Origin: Acidimicrobiaceae bacterium
Lineage (GTDB): Bacteria; Actinomycetota; Acidimicrobiia; Acidimicrobiales; Microtrichaceae
Length of the DNA stretch: 8,245 nucleotides
Assembly (NCBI GenBank): GCA_003514205.1
Contig: DORQ01000079.1
Span: 1 to 8,245 of the forward strand
Direction of reading: 5' to 3'
Shown one piece after another: positions 1-4,450 of the stretch. Position numbers and translations under genes: made by a program. Positions within the stretch are counted from its first letter, which is position 1. Each line of letters opens with the position of its first letter. The notes under the pieces were generated by a model. The model did not search any database. It saw nothing but the letters and a program-made list of their open reading frames with translations, and was not told the origin of the DNA.

Positions 1-192
1 GAACGGCTTGCTCACAGCGGCAGCGCGGGCAGCGGCCTCGGCCTGCTCGCGCGGCAGGTAGATGTGGGCATTCAGCGCTCTGGCGTCGATGGCCGCGTAC
101 GTGGCCTGCAGCTCTTCCAACGGTGTGCGCCTACCGGCACGAAACTCTTCGACGAGAGAGCAGGCATCGCCCTGCCACGGTGTGTTCCTCAT
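1..192 (-). CDS. Amidase (amidase-signature/GatA-like family), N-terminal fragment, runs off left edge
   Basis: Reading the minus strand from an ATG at 192-190 gives 64 open codons to the window edge, beginning MRNTPWQGDACSLVEEFRAG and continuing with TPLEELQATYAAIDA, LNAHIYL and a REQAEAAARAAAVSKPF stretch. This is the typical start of amidase-signature hydrolases: a helix with 'L..EFRAG..TP.E.', then 'LNAFxYLdre.A...A...D' leading to the 'kPFGGVPIGVKE' segment just beyond the edge. The Lys-Ser-Ser triad lies outside the window, so activity cannot be judged. Family members hydrolyse amide bonds or act as the A subunit of Glu-tRNA(Gln) amidotransferase. No GatC/GatB is visible, so a stand-alone amidase is as likely. 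There is no clear Shine-Dalgarno; a -10-like TACGCT sits 6 nt before the ATG, suggesting a leaderless mRNA. The gene diverges from the integrase and is probably the flanking chromosomal gene. Confidence 0.78.
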   Translation of the reverse strand, partial: MRNTPWQGDACSLVEEFRAGRRTPLEELQATYAAIDARALNAHIYLPREQAEAAARAAAVSKPF

Positions 193-198
193 TTCGGC

Positions 199-228
199 AG
201 CGTAACAGACAACAAACCACCAGGTCAG
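199..228 (-). promoter_or_regulatory. Candidate promoter of the amidase gene (leaderless type)
   Basis: On the minus strand TACGCT (204-199) lies 6 nt upstream of the amidase ATG, with a weak -35-like CTGACC (228-223) 18 bp further up. With the usual 6-7 nt between -10 and the transcription start, transcription would begin at or next to the start codon. The promoter lies in the gap next to the integrase gene, so the mobile element may have supplied or rebuilt it. The -35 is poor, so confidence is modest. Confidence 0.35.
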
Positions 229-280
229 GGGTTGTTTCTTTATGCGCACAAAGTCGGAAAGTCGTGAGAAGGTGTACACC

Positions 281-1144
281 ATGAGCGAGATGAAAGGAGA
301 ACTAAGGGCATTCGAGTCGTGGTGGAAAGTCACCCCTTACAAGGGGAAGAAGCGCAGTTCACTCACGCTTTCTGAGTACCTGCGGGTGCTCGGCCACTAC
401 GTCGAAGAACACCCGGAAGGGGAATACACCTTGGCTTCCTGCCGGGAGTGGGTGGCGGCTGAGATGGACCGTGCGCCGAGCGCAGGACGGTGGGCAGCAC
501 GAGCGCTGAAGGCATTCGATAAGTGGCAGGCAGGGGAGTACGACGAGCCAGAAGTGTTGGCCAAGTTGGAAGTACCGGCTGACCCAACGCCAACGAAGAT
601 CCCGATGGCAAAGCCTGAAGAAGTCGCCAAGATGGTGGCGGCGTGTGGCGGCGAGTGGGTAGGCCTGCGTGACGCAGCAATGATTCACTGCCTGCGTTCC
701 ACGGGCATGAGAGTGGGCGAACTTCAGCGCATGGTGATGGAGGACATCGACCTAGAGACGGGCGTCGTCACGATTCCGAAGACCAAGAACGGACAGGTGC
801 GCAAGAGCCGTCTGGACCCGCACGCAATGCAGGCCCTGAGGAAGTACCGCAGAGGCATGGGCGTGGCTGAGTACCCGCACGTGTGGGAGTCAGCCTTGGG
901 TGGCCAGATGCGCCCACATTCAATTCAGAAACGGTTCACGGCTCGTGCCGTTGCCGCTGGTGTGCCGCACGTGACTCCACACTCGTTCCGTCGTGGGTTC
1001 GCCATGCAGTTCTTCCGTGGGGGAGGTGCACAGACGTACCTAATGACGCTTTGTGGCTGGAACTCAAATGAGATGCCAGGTAGGTACCTGAAGGCCGTTG
1101 CAGAAGATGAGTCGCTGGCTATGCATGAAAGGATCTTCGGCTGA
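281..1144 (+). CDS. Tyrosine recombinase/integrase
   Basis: A 287-aa site-specific recombinase that would integrate and excise the adjoining element. The N-terminal part (about residues 1-100; FESWWKV, LTLSEYLRVLGHYVEE) looks like a SAM-like core-binding domain. The catalytic domain follows with the expected residues: Arg144 in TGMRVGEL, a beta-hairpin lysine (Lys167 or Lys169 in PKTKNGQVR), His234 and Arg237 in TPHSFRRGF, Trp260 in LCGWNS replacing the usual second His, and nucleophile Tyr269 in GRYLK nine residues later. All catalytic positions are present, so it is probably active. I chose ATG 281 because AGAAGG (267-272) lies 8 nt upstream; an in-frame ATG at 242 would add 13 residues but has no well-placed ribosome site. 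It diverges from the amidase with an 88-bp gap, where an attachment site could lie. An integrase at the edge of a gene cluster is the usual layout of integrative elements and prophages. Confidence 0.92.
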   Translation: MSEMKGELRAFESWWKVTPYKGKKRSSLTLSEYLRVLGHYVEEHPEGEYTLASCREWVAAEMDRAPSAGRWAARALKAFDKWQAGEYDEPEVLAKLEVPADPTPTKIPMAKPEEVAKMVAACGGEWVGLRDAAMIHCLRSTGMRVGELQRMVMEDIDLETGVVTIPKTKNGQVRKSRLDPHAMQALRKYRRGMGVAEYPHVWESALGGQMRPHSIQKRFTARAVAAGVPHVTPHSFRRGFAMQFFRGGGAQTYLMTLCGWNSNEMPGRYLKAVAEDESLAMHERIFG

Positions 1145-1206
1145 CTGAAATCAATTCACTGTGTCGGCAGGTCCCTGACGTGGCCGCCAGTATCCAAATG
1201 GTGAAC

Positions 1207-1212
1207 TAGAAT
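1207..1212 (+). promoter_or_regulatory. -10 box of the xis-helicase operon (leaderless)
   Basis: TAGAAT ends 6 nt before the ATG at 1219, which places transcription initiation on or beside the A of the start codon. No Shine-Dalgarno precedes this ATG, which fits a leaderless mRNA. No good -35 is found at 16-18 bp (CCGCCA at 1184-1189), so an activator or relaxed -35 use would be needed. Confidence 0.5.
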
Positions 1213-1218
1213 GATCCC

Positions 1219-1413
1219 ATGAACACATACTCAACGAGAGAGGTATCAGAGAAGTTTGGCTACAATTACCGAGTGTGGCTACGAAAGGTCATGAATGGCA
1301 CAGCGCCAGTCACACCCATTCCAGGGACGAAGCGCTATTCGAAAGTGCTTGTTGATTTCGTAATCGAAGGGACAGCGCAGGTCGAAGTCATCAAGGCTGA
1401 GGTGGCCAAGTGA
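1219..1413 (+). CDS. Small helix-turn-helix DNA-binding protein, excisionase-like
   Basis: A 64-aa basic protein beginning MNTYSTREVSEKFGYNYR. The STREVSEKFGYNYRVWLRKV segment fits a helix-turn-helix recognition unit of the MerR/excisionase type, followed by a short beta 'wing' (PIPGTKRYSKVLVDFVIEG), the usual order in small Xis/AlpA-like proteins. Such proteins bend DNA at attachment sites to favour excision, or act as repressors or activators of the element. It lies 75 bp downstream of the integrase on the same strand and is the first gene of a coupled trio: its TGA overlaps the GTG start of the next gene in the string GTGA. Size and position favour excisionase or early regulator, but no residue separates these roles. 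It could also bind the GTGAC-rich repeats further on. Confidence 0.6.
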   Translation: MNTYSTREVSEKFGYNYRVWLRKVMNGTAPVTPIPGTKRYSKVLVDFVIEGTAQVEVIKAEVAK

Positions 1414-1790
1414 CCGCCTCGCTTCAGGATCTCCTGAACAAGGTCGCACCTCACATGGTCGTAGAGGTGCCGCTACAGATCGACACTGACTACGCAGCCG
1501 TGATCGTTGACACCGGACTAGGCGACAGCAAGGCCGGTAACGCAATGGCGACGCTTGAGTTCAAGTTGACCATAGGTCGCAAAGTCCGTGGCTACTACGT
1601 GCTCAGCAACGAGTACGGACTGAAGAAGTTCACAGGCGTCGTGAGCGCTCTGCTCGGTGACGAGTGGCTAAACGCTGACATCAGCAAGACGGTTGATGCC
1701 CTAATCGGCAAGCGTGTAACAGTTCGACTGGACACCTACGTCAGTGCGAAGGGAGGCGAATCCTTCAACGTCAAGAGCGTGAAGGCATGA
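1410..1790 (+). CDS. Phage-type DUF669-like / putative ssDNA-binding accessory protein
   Basis: A 126-aa protein starting at GTG 1410, overlapping the previous stop by 4 bases and overlapping the helicase start by 4 bases (ATGA, 1787-1790), so translation of all three is probably coupled. The middle carries GNAMATLEFKLTIGRKVRGYY, then LSNEYGLKKFTGVVSALLG, DALIGKRVTVRLDTYVS and a SFNVKSVKA end. Alternating hydrophobic strands around a helix, with 'l.l.lt.G..rgy' then 'liGK.v.vrl', resemble DUF669-type phage proteins, which sit next to replication genes and are thought to be OB-fold-like. No enzymatic motif is visible. Position directly before the helicase supports an ssDNA-binding or loader role, by inference. 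The family match was made by eye and is uncertain. Confidence 0.45.
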   Translation: MTASLQDLLNKVAPHMVVEVPLQIDTDYAAVIVDTGLGDSKAGNAMATLEFKLTIGRKVRGYYVLSNEYGLKKFTGVVSALLGDEWLNADISKTVDALIGKRVTVRLDTYVSAKGGESFNVKSVKA

Positions 1791-3238
1791 GTGAAGAAGA
1801 GACGAAGACCAAAGAGCCGACTCAGACCACGAAGATGACGTGGCTCGCACAGAAGCGATACGAGTTCGTGCGCTCAACAGATGGCGACATCTTCGCTATG
1901 CGTTGTGACGGTGAGGGGCGCCCGTTCGGCAGGCCGATCAGCCTCGCAGCGAACAGGGCTGAGATCACGGCAGAGATGTTGTGCATGTTCAACTTTGAGC
2001 ACGGTTCGTACCCATCGGCCAACGTCGTGCGTGACGCACTCGCCGCAGCGACGTTCCAGGCGTACCTGACAGAGCCACGGCAATTCCACCTTCGCTACGC
2101 CAACGTCAACGGCTCGATCCTCATTGACCTTGGCACCGACACGGGCACCGTTGTTGAGGCGACAGGCAAGGGCTGGAAGGTGCTTGAGAAGGCTCCTGAC
2201 GGGGTGTACTTCCGACGCACGGCAACGACGTCACCTATTGTCACGCCAACGACTGGCGGCTCTCTGGAGACGCTCAGAGAGATCGTCAACGTGAACGATG
2301 AACAGTGGCCATTGCTGGTCGGTTGGATGCTCTCAGCGGTATTTGACTTCCCACGTCCTGTGCTCTTCCTCACTGGCTCACAGGGCGCAGCGAAGACGAG
2401 CACGGCCAAGACGCTGATTGAACTGTTGGACCCAACACCCGTGCCGATGAGAACGAGACCACGAGATGAGAAGGCCTGGCAGGAGCAAGCGTCAGGCTCT
2501 CAGATCATCGGATTCGACAACCTCTCGTTCATCCCTGATTGGCTGTCTGACGCTCTGTGTACGGCCGTCACGGGTGACGGCACTGTAAAGCGCACGTTGT
2601 ACACAGACAACGGAATCAGCGTCTCACGGATTCACTGCGCACTCATCCTGACGAGCATCGACGTAGGCAATTCACTGCGTGGAGATCTCATCGACCGAAT
2701 GGTCAGAGTCGAACTGGCCGACATCACAGACGAACGGCGCATGAAGGAAAGCGACGTTGTTGCATGGCAGGACGCTCACGGCTCACAGATTCTCGGTGCG
2801 TACCTCGATCTGTTGGTGAAGGTGCTTGCAGCACGTGAGGTAGTCAAGCCGACGAGCAGGCCACGAATGGCCGACTTCGGTCACTTGCTGTACGCACTCG
2901 ATCACGTGACCGGATGGAAGTCCGTTGACGCCTTCAACGAGCAGACTCAATCGTCTGCTTACGAGGTGCTGGACAGCAGTCCATTCCTCTCGGCTGTCGT
3001 GTCGTTCATGGAGAACCGTGAAGAGTGGACTGGCACCGTTGGTGGTCTATTCGTGCAGATCAACAACCGACCTGACGTGACACTCAACAGAGCCGACGCA
3101 TGGCCTAAGACGCCAGCGGCAGCAGGTGGAGTGCTCACTCGTGGGCTGGCAACTCTGAAGGCTCACGGCGTGGCTGTCCATAAGCACGGCAGAACCAACA
3201 AGGCCAGACTCTTAACGCTCAGTCAGGTGACAAGGTGA
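1787..3238 (+). CDS. SF3/D5-like replicative helicase ATPase of an integrative element
   Basis: A 483-aa P-loop ATPase and probable replication protein of the element. Residues 1-160 are a divergent N-terminal domain without recognisable primase active-site residues. The ATPase core follows: WPLLVGWMLSAVF lead-in (174-186), Walker A GSQGAAKT (197-204), Walker B IIGFDN (240-245), the AVTGDG turn (260-265), sensor-1 strand ALILTSID (285-292) and a putative arginine finger LIDRMVRVEL (301-310, Arg304). The DN instead of DE in Walker B is usual for this actinobacterial mobile-element group as I know it. A C-terminal tail of about 170 residues, rich in helices, ends in a basic segment (KHGRTNKARLL) that may bind DNA. 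It is coupled to the upstream gene by an ATGA overlap. Directly after its stop lies a repeat cluster, and the last GGTGACA copies overlap its final codons, suggesting that the protein acts at that site. It could be a primase-helicase or an initiator; the helicase/ATPase part is the firm claim. Confidence 0.8.
   Translation: MSEEETKTKEPTQTTKMTWLAQKRYEFVRSTDGDIFAMRCDGEGRPFGRPISLAANRAEITAEMLCMFNFEHGSYPSANVVRDALAAATFQAYLTEPRQFHLRYANVNGSILIDLGTDTGTVVEATGKGWKVLEKAPDGVYFRRTATTSPIVTPTTGGSLETLREIVNVNDEQWPLLVGWMLSAVFDFPRPVLFLTGSQGAAKTSTAKTLIELLDPTPVPMRTRPRDEKAWQEQASGSQIIGFDNLSFIPDWLSDALCTAVTGDGTVKRTLYTDNGISVSRIHCALILTSIDVGNSLRGDLIDRMVRVELADITDERRMKESDVVAWQDAHGSQILGAYLDLLVKVLAAREVVKPTSRPRMADFGHLLYALDHVTGWKSVDAFNEQTQSSAYEVLDSSPFLSAVVSFMENREEWTGTVGGLFVQINNRPDVTLNRADAWPKTPAAAGGVLTRGLATLKAHGVAVHKHGRTNKARLLTLSQVTR
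2564..2581. repeat. Perfect 8+2+8 palindrome inside the helicase gene
   Basis: GCCGTCAC (2564-2571), GG, GTGACGGC (2574-2581) is a perfect inverted repeat. It shares the GTGAC core of the downstream repeat cluster. It encodes the conserved AVTGDGT turn, so protein constraint may explain it; a second role as a binding site is only possible. Confidence 0.5.
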
Positions 3239-3384
3239 CAGGGGTGACAGTCACTCTCAACTCTGAACTTTGGATGAAAGAGAAGATAGAGGGGGGAAGT
3301 GTAGAGATGGACAGCCCGTCACCCTGTCACCTGTCATCACGAAAGTGCCGGAAACCCAGGCGTTCATAGGTGCCAGAGGTGACA
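3226..3384. repeat. GGTGACA repeat cluster, candidate origin or multi-site operator
   Basis: GGTGACA occurs at 3226-3232, 3234-3240, 3243-3249 and 3378-3384 on the plus strand and as TGTCACC at 3325-3331, with a near copy CGTCACC at 3317-3323. A longer unit, AGGTGACAGG(G/C)GTGA, is repeated directly at 3233 and 3377 with one mismatch, and in inverted, one-base-shorter form ending near 3333. GTGACAGTCAC at 3244-3254 is a perfect 5+1+5 palindrome. Between the oppositely oriented copies lies a purine-rich tract (about 3274-3310). Clustered repeats beside a helicase gene and flanking a compositionally biased segment are typical of iteron origins, but a repressor-controlled promoter region would look similar. 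Confidence 0.6.
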
Positions 3385-3399
3385 GGCGTGATTAGGCGT

Positions 3400-3438
3400 G
3401 CCTGCCTCACATGAGGCGCTCTCGGCTCGTGGGCAGGC
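3400..3438. repeat. Inverted repeat with nested palindrome
   Basis: GCCTGCC (3400-3406) pairs with GGCAGGC (3432-3438) across a 25-base loop. The left arm overlaps CCTCACATGAGG (3405-3416), a perfect 5+2+5 palindrome. Just upstream AGGCGTG is repeated directly (about 3384-3390 and 3394-3400). No T tract follows, so this is more likely a binding or structural element than a terminator. Confidence 0.4.
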
Positions 3439-3457
3439 TCCCATTGTCCCAGAGAAC

Positions 3458-3483
3458 ACCGGTGCCCTAACTCGTGCACCGGT
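3458..3483. repeat. Perfect 8-bp inverted repeat ACCGGTGC/GCACCGGT
   Basis: ACCGGTGC (3458-3465) and GCACCGGT (3476-3483) are exact reverse complements separated by 10 bases. Each arm contains the self-complementary hexamer ACCGGT, with the two hexamers 20 bp apart, about two helical turns. This fits either a hairpin or a pair of operator half-sites. It lies about 70 bp upstream of the next -10 box. Confidence 0.45.
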
Positions 3484-3551
3484 TCACTCATCGTCGAACC
3501 GAATAGGCGACATGAAATGTTTGGCCGGTCAGAGTCCGAGGTGAGAGCGGA

Positions 3552-3557
3552 TACAAT
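3552..3557 (+). promoter_or_regulatory. -10 box before the 73-aa gene (leaderless)
   Basis: TACAAT ends 5 nt before the ATG at 3563, again placing the start of transcription at or just before the start codon, and no Shine-Dalgarno is present. No convincing -35 sits 17-18 bp upstream (around TCAGAG, 3529-3534). The repeat of this arrangement elsewhere in the window raises confidence. Confidence 0.45.
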
Positions 3558-3562
3558 TGTGT

Positions 3563-3784
3563 ATGGAGTCATTTAGTACCACAGGCGAACCCGTAGCTCT
3601 CGGATTGAAGCCTTCTGTCCCTCGTTTGATGCTCTCTGCTACCTTCCCCCTCGCCATCGAGATGGTTCCGGCAGATCAGGAGGGTACGCTGATTTCGTCG
3701 ACGGATTACTCTGAGTATTGGGACACAAGGGCCGTTGCCCGACGAGTGAGTACACGGCTTGACACCTTGCTGCGCAGTTCGTAA
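3563..3784 (+). CDS. Hypothetical protein (73 aa)
   Basis: I do not recognise this protein. It starts MESFSTTGEPVALGLKPSV and ends in a basic, probably helical segment with TRAVARRVSTRLDTLL. A middle hydrophobic stretch (LMLSATFPLAIEMV) is short and interrupted, so a membrane segment is not supported. The ATG at 3563 is preferred over an in-frame TTG at 3557 because the TACAAT -10 box ends immediately upstream, so only the ATG can be translated from a leaderless transcript. It lies between the structured noncoding region and the zinc-motif protein, in the same reading frame as the latter, separated by its TAA and 27 bases. A small regulatory protein is possible. It could also be a chance frame, but promoter placement and spacing favour a real gene. 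Confidence 0.4.
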   Translation: MESFSTTGEPVALGLKPSVPRLMLSATFPLAIEMVPADQEGTLISSTDYSEYWDTRAVARRVSTRLDTLLRSS

Positions 3785-3811
3785 GTAGCTTTAGGCAGGC
3801 AAATCGCGAAC

Positions 3812-4171
3812 GTGCAGAACAGATACGGATATGGCGCTCGTTACAGAGTCCCAAAGGGTTGGCCAGCGTGGAAGCGGCGTTGTCGCTGGGTTCGTCCTAA
3901 CGGCTTTCAGTGCCGAGCGTGGTCTTGTGTAGGCACGGACCGATGCCGGTCACATGGCTCAGGCGGCATGTTCCTTGAAGCGGGCTGGCGGCGCTATCTC
4001 GTGGGTGTCATCAGCGGCGCAGACCCAAGTTTGATTGATCCCACCATTACTCCGCTCGCCGTCGCTGACCAACTCGCAATGTGGGTCGTTCGTGACGAGT
4101 TGCGAGTCAGCACAACCGTCAAGTTGGCGGCGGCGGTGTACCTCTGGGATGCGGTCTCAAAGACTTCCTGA
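3812..4171 (+). CDS. Small Cys/His zinc-motif ('CxxHG') mobile-element protein, probably frameshifted at C-terminus
   Basis: A 119-aa protein from GTG 3812. Residues 20-50 carry Cys24, Cys34, Cys45 and His48 in a pattern 'RRCRW..PNGFQCRAWSC....RCRSHG', a small metal-binding motif frequent in short phage and integrative-element proteins of unknown function. The remainder (WRRYLVGVISGADPSLIDP; AVADQLAMWVVRDELRVS; VKLAAAVYLWDAVSK) is predicted helical. The stop at 4169-4171 follows only TS after the last helix. In the -1 frame a codon-biased reading continues as KDFLKDGRVKAAESIFNG to a TGA at 4231-4233, which looks like the true C-terminus. The start is uncertain: GTG has only a distant AGG-rich stretch upstream. 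The motif suggests nucleic-acid binding, and its role is unknown. Position after the replication genes supports it being element cargo or an accessory gene. Confidence 0.55.
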   Translation: MQNRYGYGARYRVPKGWPAWKRRCRWVRPNGFQCRAWSCVGTDRCRSHGSGGMFLEAGWRRYLVGVISGADPSLIDPTITPLAVADQLAMWVVRDELRVSTTVKLAAAVYLWDAVSKTS

Positions 4172-4233
4172 AGGACGGGCGGGTCAAGGCGGCTGAATCG
4201 ATCTTCAACGGACTGAGCCGTCACCTCGGTTGA
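4159..4233 (+). pseudogene. Out-of-frame C-terminal extension of the zinc-motif protein
   Basis: Reading from AAA 4159 in the frame one base behind the 3812 gene gives KDFLKDGRVKAAESIFNGLS then RHLG and TGA (4231-4233). By my count 18 of the 23 sense codons after Lys end in G or C, matching the upstream gene and unlike the sequence after 4233. The amphipathic, charged helix fits as the natural continuation of DAVSK. A one-base loss (or two-base gain) near 4157-4163, a sequencing error, or rarely a programmed -1 shift would explain it; the junction CTCAAAGAC is not a classic heptamer. Confidence 0.45.
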
Positions 4234-4248
4234 CCCAAGCTGTATGGC

Positions 4249-4265
4249 GTGGGGAGGTTTCCCAC
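4249..4265 (+). terminator. Hairpin after the zinc-motif gene, weak terminator candidate
   Basis: GTGGG (4249-4253) pairs with CCCAC (4261-4265), extended in RNA by a G-U and an A-U pair to a 7-bp stem with a 3-base loop. It begins 15 bases after the TGA at 4233, which fits that stop as the real gene end. Only TT follows, so termination strength is doubtful. Confidence 0.3.
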
Positions 4266-4398
4266 TTGCACAGCGCTGACCCGGATAGAGGGCGGTGGTC
4301 GGGAATTCGGTGCGTGCGGCTTCGGCTTTGCCACCGACCGTAGATATGGACACGGGGAAGCAACCAATTCGTTGCTGACTTGAAGAACCTGTCCTCAA

Positions 4399-4420
4399 CC
4401 CTGGGAGGCGAGATCCAGGG
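4399..4420 (-). terminator. Hairpin downstream of the MmpS-like lipoprotein, terminator candidate
   Basis: On the minus strand CCCTGG and CCAGGG form a perfect 6-bp stem (4420-4415 and 4404-4399) around a 10-base loop, starting 30 bases past the lipoprotein stop. Only TT follows the stem, so it is a weak or non-canonical terminator. Confidence 0.35.
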
Positions 4421-4450
4421 CCTTACTTGGCATAGACACAATGGAGAAGG

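Larger units (their letters stand above)
3239..3562. other. Noncoding structured region between helicase and small ORF
   Basis: About 320 bp with no convincing gene on either strand. It holds the GGTGACA cluster, the purine-rich tract, two inverted repeats with palindromic inserts (3400-3438 and 3458-3483) and, at its right end, the -10 box of the 73-aa gene. The density of symmetric elements is far above that of the neighbouring genes. Confidence 0.55.
4234..4450. other. Gene-poor stretch with possible coding remnants
   Basis: No complete gene is seen. Plus-strand frames are open at 4234-4380 (ending in RRYGHGEATNSLLT) and, one frame over, at 4344-4481 (GSNQFVADLKNLSSTLGG, then EIQGLTWHRHN and EHEAIV, stop 4482-4484), which runs under the 3' end of the lipoprotein gene. 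The second reads like a protein C-terminus but lacks a good start. The two may be halves of a decayed gene. Hairpins at 4249-4265 and 4399-4420 also lie here. Confidence 0.3.

Noticed and set aside
242..280. Upstream ATG (242) as integrase start
   Set aside because: No suitably spaced ribosome site; ATG 281 has AGAAGG 8 nt upstream and the extra 13 residues carry no conserved feature.
359..688. Long minus-strand open frames opposite the integrase gene
   Set aside because: They are shadows of the integrase gene, whose motifs are unmistakable; the antisense translations are rich in Pro/His/Arg and show no domain.
3327..3572. 81-codon minus-strand frame across the repeat region
   Set aside because: It crosses the inverted repeats and the plus-strand promoter, has no ribosome site or -10 box in place, and shows no recognisable sequence.
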